This document shows, one piece after another, positions 47,146-59,319 of a stretch of 64,000 nt of DNA. The DNA comes from Saxidomus purpurata. Taxonomy: Eukaryota > Mollusca > Bivalvia > Venerida > Veneridae. The stretch lies in assembly GCA_022818135.1 (NCBI GenBank), contig JAFMSR010000002.1, forward strand, positions 43,708,699 to 43,772,698, in the 5' to 3' direction. Below the pieces are notes generated by a model. The model worked only from the letters and a program-made list of their open reading frames with translations, did not search any database and was not told where the DNA came from. Position 1 is the stretch's first letter, and the number at the start of each line of letters is the position of its first letter. A program made the translations under genes and the position numbers.

Positions 47146-48013
47146 TGGCAGTGGCTAGAGTTACGGTACCGTAACTCTAGCCTCCGAGTCTATAGTTACG
47201 GAAGTTCCGTATCTCTAGCAAAACCCTATGAGGAAAGGCTAGAGTTACGGAAGTTTATAAAGGTATGTATATTGCTTTAATATATGCATGATAATGTGTT
47301 GTAAACTTAAATATTTTACCACTATTCGTGAATAAACTGATCTGACAATTTCACAGGCGCCATTTTGGTTATACTTAATGTGTTCCTAATATCGGAACTA
47401 TCATTGTCATGCTGTATACTCTTGCACATAGTTACGTGTTCTGTTTACAAACAACGTTAATAAAACAATAGTAAGATCAAGAAAAGAAGAATATTAGAAT
47501 TCTACGAGCACGAAAAACGTAAAAAAAAACGAAATTAAATTTTAGGTTTAAATTTAACAGCTGTACTTTCGATCACAATTAAAATTCTCCTTTTTTTGCC
47601 GACAGATCGGTTTATTCACTATTAATGTTGAAATATTTGAGTTAGTTTAGTTTATAGTTTATACTAATTTATTTAAGCTCGATTGTGAAGAAAGCTTGTA
47701 GCTTATCGAGTCACTCTCGAGTCCGCTTCCTGGAAAAACCAGTACTGGTGTCATATGAGGAGGTACGGTCGTGACCTTGATGGGGCTCGAACCCGCAACC
47801 TCCGGGATGAGCGGCCGACACCTAAACCTCTACAACACCGCTCCCCTTGATATTTGAGTTAAAAATACATTACCATGCATATTTAAAGCAACACACAATA
47901 TGCCTTTATAAACTTCCGTAACTCTAGCCAATACTCATAGGATTTTCTAGAGATACGGAACTTCCGTAACTCTAGACTCGGAGGCTAGAGTTACGGTACC
48001 CTAGGCACTGCCA
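47146..48013. mobile_element. 868-bp TIR element with 7-bp target duplication TATAAGA
   Basis: TGGCAGTG and CACTGCCA ends, with TATAAGA on both sides (47139-47145 and 48014-48020). The inverted repeats extend about 120 bp and are made of palindromic modules: CTAGAGTTACGGTACC with GGTACCGTAACTCTAG, and GTTACGGAAGTTCCGTA. A SINE (47643-47848) is nested in the middle. No ORF. Confidence 0.88.
47643..47848 (-). repeat. tRNA-derived SINE nested in the TIR element
   Basis: The plus strand shows the body in reverse ('aagaaagcttgtagcttatc', 'cagtactggtgtcatatgag') and then the reversed B box GGGGCTCGAACCCGCAACC. It closely matches 39994-40192 in opposite orientation, so it inserted after the TIR element. 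Confidence 0.85.
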
Positions 48014-48055
48014 TATAAGATCTCTGGTATAAGTTAAGCTTGGTCTTCTTGAATT

Positions 48056-49914
48056 CTTTGGGGCCATGCTTAAACACATTATTGATAAGTTAGAAGTACA
48101 CAAATCAACTGGTCTTGACGGAATAGGTCCGAAAATTTTAAAAAAAGCTGTGGTGACGTTAATACTCCATACATAGCTTCTATTATAAACAGTAGTATTT
48201 CATCTGGAGTTTTTCCCGACATTTTAAAAAAGGCTAGAATTTTGCCTATTTTTAAATCTGGTAACAGGGAACTAGCTGATACTTATCGTCCCATCTCAAT
48301 TTTGCCAACAACTTCTAAACATTTTGAGGGACATATTGCAACGAAAATCCATTCCTTCTTTCAAAGCACTAATAAAATTCATAAAACCCAATCAGGTTTT
48401 CAAAAAAATTCTTGCAACACTGCACTTACTAGATTGATAGATGCAGGCTGAAAGATGTAGATTGTGGTAAACTAATTGGAACTGTGTTTTTGGATCTTCG
48501 CAAGGCATTTGATTTAGTAGATCATGAAATCTTATTATACAAATTGAAATTGTATCATTTTTCTGGGCATTCATTGAAATTGTTTACATCTTATTTACCA
48601 AACAGAAGTCAAATTGTTAAAGGGAAATGTGCATTCGGATTCTCTACAAATACAGTCTGGGGTGCCACAGGGCTCAATACTAGGTCCCTTATTATTTTTG
48701 ATATACATCAATGATATAACATTAAGTTGTCAAGATCTAAATATAGATCTGTATGCAGATGACTCAACGTTGTATGAGTCTGATTTCCAGATATCAGAAA
48801 TTCAAACTAAACTGCAAATGAATCTTGATTTAATCAATAAATGGTGCATAATAAACATCATGTCTTTACATCCCTTAAAAACAAAATTCATGGTCATTGG
48901 TTCAAATTATAAACTAAAACACGCAGGTAACCTTCATTTAACAATCAATGATTGCATATTAGAAAACGTTACAACTCAAAAAAATTTAGGTGTGTATGTA
49001 GACAATGTTCTGAATTGGCATAACCATATTGATTATGTTTGCAAAAAAATAAACTCCAAAATCGCATTATTAAAAAACATTATATATCATATATATCAGA
49101 TGAGATAAAGTTAATGTTGTATAACGGTTACATTCTTCCAATATTCGACTATTGTTGTACCATTTGGGGAAAAGGCAATACAAAATATGTACAAAAAATA
49201 AATAAATTGCAAAAGCGCATAGCAAAACTTATTTTAAATAGACCTGTTAAATCCCATTCTTCAGATTTACTAAAGGAATTGCATTGGTTGTCTTTTTCGG
49301 ACAGATGCAAATACCACACTGCGCTTCTCGTTTATAAGATATTTAACAATATGGCTCCAATATACATGTCAGAGTTAATAGCGTTTTCCAAAATGATTCA
49401 TATAGTCTGCGTTCTACATCTCGCAAAGATCTTGTACTACAAACGAAACCTAGGACTAATTTATACAAAGACTCATTTTCCTATTATAGTTTTAAAGTAT
49501 GGAATGATATTCCAATGGAATTGAGATTATTAAAAATACAGTCTTTTAAACGAAATTACAAAAATTATCTTTATAACAAAATGTAGAAATTACTTACATA
49601 TAAAACTTTGCACTGGTTATTTTAGTATCTAAGTAATGACATTAGATTAAGTATATAATTCATAATAATATTTGTATTTGAGTGTCTGTCGTAAAGAGAA
49701 TGATGTTTGTTATATAAACGTATCTAATATGTTATTAATATTAGTATAATTAATTTAGTGTGTATGATTTGTGGTGTATGTGTGGTTTAAATGTATGTAT
49801 GTTATGTTTCCTTTTCTATTTTCTTTTTTTGTTATAAAGGCCATATGAAAATAAGTTATGTTTTGAATGATTATGATTCATAATGTACCTTTTATGTAAC
49901 CTTCGTAAAATAAA

Positions 49915-49950
<36 letters not shown>
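48056..49950 (+). pseudogene. Non-LTR retrotransposon relic, reverse transcriptase and 3' end
   Basis: RT blocks in order but in shifting frames: HKSTGLDGIGPKILKKA (near 48100), ILPIFKSGNRELADTYRPIS (48240-48300), GTVFLDLRKAFDLVDHEILL (48480-48540), QSGVPQGSILGPLLFLIYIN (48650-48710), LYADDSTLYESD (catalytic Y-A-D-D, near 48750), KKNLGVYVDNVLNWHNHIDY (48980-49030), then the C-terminal PIFDYCCTIWGKGN block (49130-49170). At least three frameshifts lie near 48450, 48640 and 49090. It lacks the endonuclease. The 3' end is AATAAAGTTATT followed by an (ATT)n microsatellite at 49913-49950, typical of a LINE tail. Jockey/CR1-like; the exact clade is not assigned. Confidence 0.92.
49913..49950 (+). 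repeat. (ATT)n microsatellite at a LINE 3' end
   Basis: About twelve ATT units directly after AATAAAGTT. Read as the LINE's own 3' tail repeat. Confidence 0.9.
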
Positions 49951-49951
<1 letters not shown>

Positions 49952-50039
49952 CAACCATCACAAATTTCCAAAATAGTTACATGTCAGTTTTGTTTGTGGG
50001 CCCGGCTGTGATACTATGTATCACGGTTTTTTCTTGTTA

Positions 50040-50625
50040 ATTTTTAAAAAGAGCAGAAAGGTTACTTCGTCATTTGTTTCTTGAAATGAACACAGGAAAA
50101 TGAAATAAGACAAAAATTCCTTTCTGTTTAAATCAAAGGGCTGAAAGTGCTGGAGGATCGATTGTCTCTGAACAACACAGTCTGCACGCACACATACATG
50201 TGTAAATATCAGGACAACACAGACTGTACACATACATGTGTGAATGTCAGAATTTTAAAGGGTCATTTGTGACCCCCTGTATCAGAATTTGGGGGTCATT
50301 TAGTAATTCCGAGGGTCATACTCTTTATGGTAAAAAAAATAAAAGGCATGACTATATGTTAAAGAAGTTTTATTCAGTTTACTTCTGTAAAACTGCATGT
50401 GATACATCACAAAATGGTGGATAATCAAAGGGTTGGCAAGACAACAGGTGATTCTCCTTGGATGCTTTCCATTTTGTCACTGCATCTCAAAACTCAACTT
50501 TGTCCACAAAGAGAATTGTTCATAAGTGCATTCAAAAATAGACATTAAACTTTGATATTATTTTGTACACTGAAACCCCTTTCAACAATGACAGTCTGAT
50601 CGAAATGATACAAAATAATCATTAA
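50040..50625. other. Non-coding, short direct repeat only
   Basis: 'Acacagtctgcacgcacacatacatg'-like text occurs twice near 50175-50245 (33-40 bp apart). No other feature is seen. Confidence 0.4.
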
Positions 50626-50631
50626 AATCAC

Positions 50632-51420
50632 TCAGAAAGACGTTTTTGTTTCTTCTGTTAAGGTTCGTCGACCATCTCTTGATATATACTGTACATATTT
50701 TTCAAGTCCAAAACTGTTTTTAAAACTCTTATATATTAAACCTTTGTTGGGCTGACAGAGTTGTTCGTACCAAGATTGCTTAAACTGATCTATCAAAATT
50801 TGTTTCACCTGCTTATGGATATTTGACAGAGTAACAGTTTTCTGATTTATCAAGACATCTGTCATTCCAGCTTATTTAAGAATGTTTCTGATTTCCTTTA
50901 GCCATTTAAACTCATTAACAGTATCATTTAGCATATAATCGTACATTTTAAGTGACAGTTTTTCATCTTTACCCACCATTAGCTAGCCGGTTCCAAAATG
51001 AGACCATTCGTGATTTGATAATAATTGATATTGGGTACCTTCCTAATTCATCATAAATCATATACATTGGTGTACTTTTCCTAGCTTTGGTAAGTTTTCT
51101 CAAAAAGTCATTTTGAACTTTCTCTATAATACCGATGTTCTCGTAGGCCCATATTTCTGCTCCGTAGGTTAGTATTGGTAAAACCGTGTGATCAAAAAGT
51201 TTCAGTGTTAAGTCAATAGGTAAGTCTGCATTATTAGACTTGGTAAATAGATGATACATTGCCTTAGTTGCTTGTTCTACGACATGTTTGCGCGCTTTTA
51301 GGAAAGAACCGTTACTCGAAAAGGTAACTCCCAGATAGTGGTAGTTGTTAACTACTTCAATATTTCGAATTTCTATTATGAATAGATTATCTAAAATGAT
51401 ATTACTTCAGACAATGTTTT
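50632..51420 (-). pseudogene. C-terminal fragment of another non-LTR retrotransposon polyprotein
   Basis: Minus-strand frames read, upstream, NYHYLGVTFSSNGSFLKARK (near 51290-51350). They continue with KLFDHTVLPILTYGAEIWAY and IEKVQNDFLRKLTKARKSTP (51090-51210) and, further on, QLCQPNKGLIYKSFKNSFG and ISRDGRRTLTEETK (50640-50780). These are the thumb and C-terminal parts of an RTE/jockey-type polyprotein, distinct from the other LINEs here. Frames break near 50870-50990. The catalytic part is absent. Confidence 0.85.
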
Positions 51421-51429
51421 AACTATGGG

Positions 51430-52590
51430 CGTATTCTCTTATATTGGAATAATGGGAATATAAAAAGTATTCTTGTGTTGTCTCTGTTTTAAGTTTTAAA
51501 GTACTTTAGCAGAACTGATGATAATATAATGGTATAAACTATGTTTTAGTTTCTTTATTCCACTGAATCCGTCACATAGCCTTTGTTCGTCAACTAACAA
51601 GAATATGTTTCAAAATGTATCCGTTCTTCATAATAATTCACTAATTTATAGTTCTCTTTACATGATTTATTAGCGTCGTTTTACTACAATATAACGACAT
51701 CCCATAGTGATCCCTTAGTGATGTGTTATAAATTGTTGATGTGTAAGATTGACAAAACTGTTCAACTTTTTCGAGCATCTATAGGGAGGAATTGAACTAG
51801 TAAATAAGTGCCAGTTTGAAGAATTTCATCATTTGACTTTGTCAGGAAACTTGCACAAAAATTGTATATTTTACATTTAAGTAACCCAAAAACTGAAATG
51901 ACATTTTTAACTATACTTGCAATAAAACACACTAATACAGGTTCTAAAAGCTTATATGTATAACAGCAATTTGGTTGTGTATTATGTCAAAAGACCACCA
52001 GACTACATTTTAGTAATAGCATCATTTTTTCACTAGTGACCGTTTAGTTTTGGACAAGGTAATTTTTTCTTTTTTTTGGGGGGGGGAGGGGGCTGTGGGG
52101 TGTCATGGTGACTGCTTTTTAAGACTTTTTTTAAAAATTCTACAGAAGCCGTTTAAACCTGCTTTGGTGGCATTGTCATTTTTTCTTGTTTTATACTCGG
52201 TTGCAGCATTATTTCAGTTTTTCCTTTTTCTTTTGAGTATATATTTTTCCGCATGCAAAGCTTAACCATGGCCATGATTTTTACCAAGTTTGTATAACTT
52301 TTTCTTAAATAGTGTCTTGAAAGTTTCGTCGCTTACAACTAGTTCGATTGATTTTGTAGTTTAAATTATTTCTGAATCTGGGGTTCTAGTTCGGTATGAC
52401 TGTTGATTATTTTTTCACGTCAGTTTCGCTCATAGTGTTGCTGCATAGGATGTCTCTTTTTGGTCTCGCATTGGTGGCATTTCAATTTAAGAATTTGTCC
52501 AAGCATATAGGAGCTACATACACAAAGTGCAGACGCATGGACTGACGGACATAGAGAACGGTCTTTGACCGGCTGGGCACTTACATCTTT
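51430..52590. other. Intergenic, no gene seen
   Basis: AT-rich. The only notable stretch is a T run followed by a G-rich tract at about 52066-52100. Short frames have no domain. Confidence 0.45.
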
Positions 52591-52908
52591 AAAGGTCCCA
52601 TTGATTGAAAATTTCACCTGTTAATATTTTGTAAGCTATTTGTTAATTAAGTGCACTGAACCCAGTTAGGCGGGATTTTTCGACAAGAAACGTGTTTATT
52701 GGGACATAAATCACCAATACAAACTGGCCGGTATTTCACCGAAACGCAAATATGATGATCCTCGGCGACTTCCGTAAAATATCGGAAAAGTTTCCGTGTG
52801 ACGTCACTTGCAGGACTCGACAAAGATCCGTTACATTGGTTATAGTAAACGAGCACACAAAACTCCGTGTAAAAACACGATTAACTTACTATTTATATTA
52901 TTTTTGTA

Positions 52909-52976
52909 AATGGGAGGCGCCTGGTGTGTTCTGGGTGGATGCAGCAACAAATGGAGTGAGAGAATAAGCCTACACC
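52909..52976 (+). pseudogene. Possible THAP-like zinc-finger relic
   Basis: The + frame from ATG 52910 reads GGAWCVLGGCSNKWSERISL, then LHQ and a stop. It resembles the start of THAP-type DNA-binding domains ('CVxGxCxN...SLH'). Downstream text in the same strand (53030-53190) is broken by stops. THAP domains are common in DNA transposases, so this may be a relic of the element's own gene. The match is short and by eye only. Confidence 0.3.
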
Positions 52977-53109
52977 AGTAACCTTGGGACTCTAATATAA
53001 AAAGTCAGTGACTAAGACAATAGGGACAAACCGCAGTCGAATGAAGTTTGGGCCCTGGAAAGTCATTCTTACAAAACACCCCGGCGCGACTATCAAGCAT
53101 ACATAATAG

Positions 53110-53188
53110 AATTACAGTTAATCTAGCCCAAGGGCATAAGTCACAACAAAGGATGCGATATGATTTGTTGTTAATTGGCGCCCCCCTG
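53110..53188. repeat. 79-bp direct duplicate of 53801-53879
   Basis: 'Gaattacagttaatctagcc', 'caagggcataagtcacaaca', 'aaggatgcgatatgatttgt' and 'tgttaattggcgcccccctg' recur without visible change 691 bp away, both copies inside the TTAA-flanked element. Perfect identity suggests recent internal duplication or a nested short element. Confidence 0.9.
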
Positions 53189-55379
53189 TATATATGTTTT
53201 TTATGGTCGGCCCGGGGTGTTTTATAAAATAACTTCATGTGACTGTATGACGAACGTTTCAAAATTCTGGAGTAGCAACTGCGTGAAACGGCCAAAGCGT
53301 TGAAAGTCGTGCACGACATAAAGACAGAAATAATTCGACCTTTGTAGAATGATCTCGATCTATTCAATTTAAGTATTTTCTTAAGGAATAAGTTTCTTAT
53401 AACAAGATTTAGACTTTGTTTGTTACAAACTTTTCCAATCTAGAACTTCACTTCTATAACTTAAATCATGTCAAATTGCATCATAATTTTTATACGAGGA
53501 TGTTAGGTTGAAACTTTTGTTACAAAAAGTATTTTATTACAGAATATTATGATAATATTTAAGACACATGTTTTTAAGATCTAGTCTTTATAACAAAAGC
53601 TGGCATTTATATTTAAAATCATTAAAAAAATAATGTAGAACAAAGGCCCTATATCGAATGTAACAGTTACTCTACTAGACGTTTAACTTACACGGTGCGG
53701 AACACTCCAGTAATCCATAAAAATATTTAATTCTTAAACAATATCTCGTTTTAACAACGTTGCCATGGTAAATAATTAACGTAGATCTAACCATTGAAGG
53801 AATTACAGTTAATCTAGCCCAAGGGCATAAGTCACAACAAAGGATGCGATATGATTTGTTGTTAATTGGCGCCCCCCTGCCAGCAATCTAACTGGTCACA
53901 CATTATTGCATATTGCACACTGGTCAATTGCATTTGATAATTACACAACTATATACAACAACAAAAACAACAACAATATAGTTTATTAACTTGCAAAGTG
54001 CCCAATTAAAATTATGAAACCATTATATTTGTTTTCAAGTTTCAATCTTGAAAAACATAAATAGAGCTATATACAACTTGATAAAAAGCAATTCAGCAAA
54101 AGAAAGTTTCCAGCAACCCTATAAATGTTCAGAAAGTATATCTTTTTGGTTGCCGATGACACATTTTATGTACTCTCGAATGAAATATTTTTCTTATAGT
54201 GAAATTTAACACGTATTTAGGTAGATATTGCGATTTTAATTATAAAGAGTTTTCAAATAGATTTGCGTCAGAATTGTTTTTAACCAACAAAATCGTGTAA
54301 CCTATTTTGATTTACATTCTTAATTCAATTGTAAATCTAATTCTTTATACTACCCACAAGAAAACGTGTCATGGAAAATCAAGCTCATCATTTTAGATAT
54401 TGTAATTAGATCGAACATTTGTGTTCTCATTTTCATCATCAATATAAATATAATATCGTCCATATTTGTATAGTTTGTAACATACGTGCATGCGTACATT
54501 AAGATCGTTTCGATACATTTGCATGGTACTTTTCTTACACATTTAAGAATGACACATATATTTCATTTTGATAGAAACAAACAGAAACAGAAGTTAGTGT
54601 CATTTGCATATAAAAAAAATCGACATAACTGCTGTATTTTTATACATGTACTTTAATCAACTAATTTTATAACATTACACGGACTTCGTTCTATACGTTA
54701 CGGGCTCAAAATATCTTCATCTCTACTCTCTGAAGATGCCTAATAAGATGAAATTATCGCTTTCGTTGTTGTTAGAGTACCTGTTATCGGACACGATTGT
54801 ACTGAAAGTGACGTCACTCCAGGCTAGCGATTCTGAAACTGCCGCTTGTAGGTTTCCGGAAATATTATCGTCACTTTCCGTACTACAGGTGTGTTTTTTG
54901 AGAACTTTATTGACTTACGGACAGGTAACCACTCAGTATTTTTCGTTAAAAATTGTCAAATTTGCATTTGCTGACGAATAATATTCAAATGATAAAAAGA
55001 AAATTTTTCAATCAATGGGACCTTTAAGAGAACTCATTGTATCGTACTCAAAACTAAACTAGTGCTCGAATAACGCTTTTTCAGTTAGGCAATGAATTTT
55101 AAATCCAGTGACCACTTTTGATGTTAAATTACAAGTAACAGTTACATTACCAAGAAAGATATCTTGCCGGGTATCGAAAACACTAGAGCTACCACTGCAC
55201 GTGATTAAATACCCTCTAAAAGCATCTTGTCTCCAGAAACGGTTTCTCTCATTATCCTATCCTCGATAAGGGAGATATCGTCTCATGACCTACATGTATC
55301 ACCCTAAGCTAGCACAGTTGAATCATATGCTTTGAATGTTTTATCAATAATTGGAAAATTTGACTCAAGCTTCATGTAA

Positions 55380-55690
55380 ATATTTCAAAGGGTTAATGAC
55401 GTATAGTATATTGACCTTTGACCCCTGAATTTGACCATAACTATGATCGACTCCATGAGGTAATATCTCGATCCAACTCTCAAAAATATTCGTTAAGAAG
55501 TTTAGGAAATAAAATGACCTTTGACCATAAGTGTGACCTTGATCTTGAGCTGGTTAGGACCTGTGTTCTGTACGTCATCTTGATAAGATGAACATTTGAC
55601 CCAACTTTCATATAAGTTCTTTAAGGTGTTTATGAGATACGGAGCGGATACGAAATCAACTGTCGGCCGACCCACAAGCTGACTACTATA
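55380..55690 (+). repeat. Diverged single copies of the 146-bp satellite
   Basis: Two old units: 'tgaccataagtgtgaccttg', 'ctgtgttctgtacgtcatct', 'tgatgaacatttgac'-like text and 'gagatacggagcggatacga' parallel the satellite at 921-1650 in the same order. Not in an intact array. Confidence 0.7.
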
Positions 55691-56741
55691 TACCCCCAAA
55701 CTTTGTTTGTGGAGGTACATTAACAAACGGTTTTTCTGCAATGCTTTTTTGTGAAGATTTGACAAGCATAATAAGAAAAACGCCAGAATGTCTCTACTGT
55801 CATCTTTTTTATCGGTTAATTCATTATTCTAAGTATAAATATTTAAAGTGATAATGAGAACATTCATTACAGCGAAAGTAGGACAAAAAGTCCACCCAGG
55901 TCAATTTAAGGAATTATACAAACATTTACTCGTTTTTCTGCCAGCAGTATTTCAAACAGGGAAATACTCCACGGCTATTGTAAAGTTTTAGAAGCCAGTT
56001 TCAAACTGTATTTCCCTGTTACAATTCCAGATTTAAAAGAAAACCTTTAACAACGAACATATTTCATTCAACTTGGGATCGTTAGTATGCTTATATTCTT
56101 TTACAATTTAATGTAATTTTAACTAATATTTAGAAGACATTTACGGTTATAAATTTTGCAAGGACAAAACGTATAATATTAAATCAAAATATGCTATATG
56201 GACAACATCCCCGCCGCCGTACTGACATCTTATTCACATAATTGACTGATAAACAATGTATCTCGTGTCTGTATTTACAGATTTGTTTGGGAACAAATAT
56301 GTTTTTGTTAATTTTATAAACATTGGTTTTCCATATTAGATATTTTTTAATGAAGTTGAGGTTTATATTCTACAACTCTTTTTTTGTTATGTATACCGCT
56401 CCAATGATTAGACACTGTTATTTGCCTTTGTAAAGTTCTTTTAATCATACTCGTCTATTGAAAACATTTTAATCCGTGCGCACGGACCAATATACCCGGA
56501 TTGACGTTTTGATTGTGAAGATGTAACCTGACACCACCGAGGTAATTTGATGTTTTGTATTTATAAAAAGTACAACAATTACCTTCAAGTCTACCAAATA
56601 GTAGTTTGCATGTATACCTGAATATTTTAAATAGCATACCTTGTTATTCTCCAACTAACCTTCATTTAAGAAATATAAACCTCTTCTCATAAAGCAGCTA
56701 TTCAACATTTGATAAGGTAAAAAAAAACCGACATACCGATG

Positions 56742-56807
56742 GTTCGACGCAATACAGTCGTAAGTTATATCAAATAAAGAAGGACTTACGTCTGTATTGC
56801 GTAGAAC
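56742..56807. ncRNA. 66-nt miRNA-like hairpin
   Basis: GTTCgACGCAATACAGtCGTAAGT pairs base by base with ACTTACGtCTGTATTGCGTaGAAC. That is 22 paired positions with two symmetrical single mismatches, closed by an 18-base AT-rich loop. The size and the stem with small internal mismatches fit an animal pre-miRNA, but a small MITE could look the same. Neither strand is recognised as a known miRNA. No transcription evidence. Confidence 0.45.
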
Positions 56808-56995
56808 ATTTGATATATGTGTTTCTGGTGTCCTTTCAAATAAATATGGCCAATAAGTCGTACATTATTATCGTATATACTTTAATTTGTATATGTATTT
56901 ATTGTTGCAATGCTCAGTAACCTTGTTTGGTTGTTTGCATTAATAAAGTTCTGTACTGTTCTGTTCTGTTCTCTTTCGAACATTTAAGGTAAAAA

Positions 56996-57022
56996 CAGGG
57001 GGGGGGGGGTGGGGGGGGCAGG
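56996..57022 (+). repeat. G-rich tract
   Basis: Runs of 12 and 8 G separated by one T, followed by CAGGG. This could form a quadruplex; it may equally be a homopolymer assembly artefact. Confidence 0.6.
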
Positions 57023-57464
57023 GAGTTTTGAAAATTCATCAACTATACGGAAAACATAAAATGAGCTTATTAAAACTTGTATGATCTTTATACGCTGAAA
57101 ACAATTGAGGAGCAGGTAGTTACAAAGTAACAGGTTAACGATGGGAGCTCTTTGTCTCTGATTATAACAGATAATTAAATAATTCATTGATGGCGTCTTT
57201 CTCAACTTTGCATGGCGTCAAGTTTGTCAAGTTTTCTCCAGCCTTTGTCAATATTTCACAACGCAAATAGTTCAATAAAATTGAAAGTGTATTTTTACAC
57301 GAACTTCTATTTTCCAGTCTACACTTTTGTCAAATACAGTTGTTCCCGACAAAAAATGATAAAATACAAACATACACTCCGATATTGTTGTGTGCATACA
57401 GGTGCACATACATGTGCGCGTTTTTAGGGTTGAGATTGAAACAAGCACATCTTAAATTGCTAAT

Positions 57465-58410
57465 TGGGGATAGTTGCAAGAAGATCGACATCTCATGGTT
57501 TGTTAAACCGAGTGCATTTCTTTTTCATTTATTCATATTTTAAAATGTTAGTCGAACTGAACGATATCTAAAAAATTAAGCTCAGTTCAGTAATGGAAAA
57601 ATCTGGTGATGGTGTAATATATATCACAAAATAAACTACCATGAATATAACATTTCACATTAGCATGGTGTAAAGTAGATTGGAAGAGATATTGTACGAG
57701 TTACCGCTTCATCTAACAATTAGGTTGTTGTCCAAAATACAGCCGAAATTAAAAAAATACTTGTAGAATTTGAAGCAATAATTGATAATTTACATGAGAT
57801 TATTACTAATAAACATATGTTTTAATAGAAACAAAGCTAAATATACAACTCCATTGAATTCTGAAATAATATGCCTGGATGTTTTCCACTCTTAAGCAAG
57901 TAGTACTGATAGGTCATTTATCATACAGATTATACGTATTAGGGTTTAATTAGCCTTTAATTACAGTCGAAAATGAGTTTATTCTTAAATTTTGTATCAT
58001 TAAAAAAATATGTATTGCTACAAATGTATACCGATGTATAAGATATGTTTTTTAACAATAATATATGACCATTGTATATCATATGAATTTATTTTCAAAT
58101 TCTTGTTAGTAGGTATAAGAAATGTTGATGTTAAAACTTCAATGTGAACATGTGAACAAAAGTACTTTTACGTTTTATATATCACAGAATGGACATTTGT
58201 GGTACATGTAATTTATTGTCATAAGCTCATATTATACAAGGTTAACAAAAGATTTGTCGATCAAGTCTGTTTAGGTTAAAAAAACCGACGGCGCTTTGTA
58301 GTTTTGCAATTTTTGGTGGAAGAAAAGTTTTGCTCAATCGAAATGCCGTCTTCCAACATGTAACAATGTACAGAGTTTGTAGCCTATAGTATCACGTAAG
58401 TATCACAGAT
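57465..58410 (+). repeat. Diverged duplicate, copy A (pairs with 61746-62700)
   Basis: Shared in order with copy B: 'gcaagaagatcgacat', 'tttgttaaaccgagtg', 'gtgtaatatatatcaca', 'tggtgtaaagta..ttggaag', 'tttaacaataatatatg', 'gttagtaggt', 'acaatgtgaacat' and 'gtagcctat..tatcacgt'. No ORF explains the conservation; it is probably a large old duplication or a two-copy element. Confidence 0.8.
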
Positions 58411-58779
58411 ATATTTCTAATTTCTGTATCTTTTTTCCAATAATATAGTCATTACGATAAAATAATCAAACGAAATGTTCTGCTCTATAGTATTAGAAGA
58501 AGAGATTATAATTGCAAAATGTTGATAATGTTTTCGAATCATGGCTGCTTTTTTTCTGGGTTACCAGCATTTGCATATTTAACTTCCTGGTGAAAGATGT
58601 ACTCTTCCGGCGTACATATTTTAAATATAAAATCATAAATATTTTTTTATATAAATCAATACACATAAAATATTATGTACTCACTTAAATCAATTATTTT
58701 CCCGTTTTATTTTCTGTTAATTCTTTCAAGGTTTAAACTGATTTTCGAACGACATCAAATTTAGGTTTGTTGTGTAGCG

Positions 58780-59010
58780 TAACCACTTCACAACTGACGT
58801 ACCCGTATAAACGCTTGACAGAATCTATACTAAACGAAACTTCTAACGCACCACCCGTCTTTTTCTTTCTTTATTCAATTATCGATCCTCCCAATATCTG
58901 TCTGCTTATTTTAGCTGCTATCATGTCTTGCATTTTGGCATATACATTGTGTAGATACTTCCGTTACATAAATTTCAAAATGATCGAGTGGTACACTTTT
59001 CAAATGAGAT
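58780..59010 (+). repeat. Inverted-repeat arm A (partner 59080-59310)
   Basis: Both arms give related open frames in opposite directions (SNAPPVFFFLYSIIDPPNIC and SNAPTAFFLLYLIINPSNIC). This is a sign that one segment was copied in inverse orientation rather than of coding. About 70 bases separate the arms. Confidence 0.75.
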
Positions 59011-59319
59011 GGGTTCCCAAGTAAGAACATTAATGCGATAACCCATGTTCAATGGTTTAAACATTAAATTAAAATTATCTGCCATAGGATATGTACCACA
59101 CGATCATTTTGAAATTCATGTAATTTAAAAGGAAGTAGCTGCCCGGTGTTTTCATAAATGCAAGACATGATAGCTAAATTCGTACAACGATAGCTAACAA
59201 TAAGCTGGCAGATATTGGAAGGGTTGATAATCAAATAAAGAAGGAAAAAGGCAGTCGGTGCGTTAGACTTTTCGTTTAGTATTATATCACTGCGTGCAAA
59301 CAGGTCAACTTTAAAAATG

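Larger units (their letters stand above)
52593..55023. mobile_element. 2.43-kb TIR element flanked by TTAA (piggyBac-like)
   Basis: AGGTCCCATTGATTGAAAA at the left and its inverse TTTTTCAATCAATGGGACCT at the right, with TTAA immediately outside both ends. That is the target duplication expected of the piggyBac superfamily. A TGACGTCACT site lies near each end (52799 and 54810). An internal 79-bp duplication and a decayed zinc-finger-like exon are inside. No transposase is recognisable. Confidence 0.72.

Noticed and set aside
53005..53367. 120-codon minus-strand open frame as a gene
   Set aside because: It lies inside a TTAA-flanked element, spans one copy of its internal duplication, has no recognisable domain, and the opposite strand holds the more protein-like fragment.
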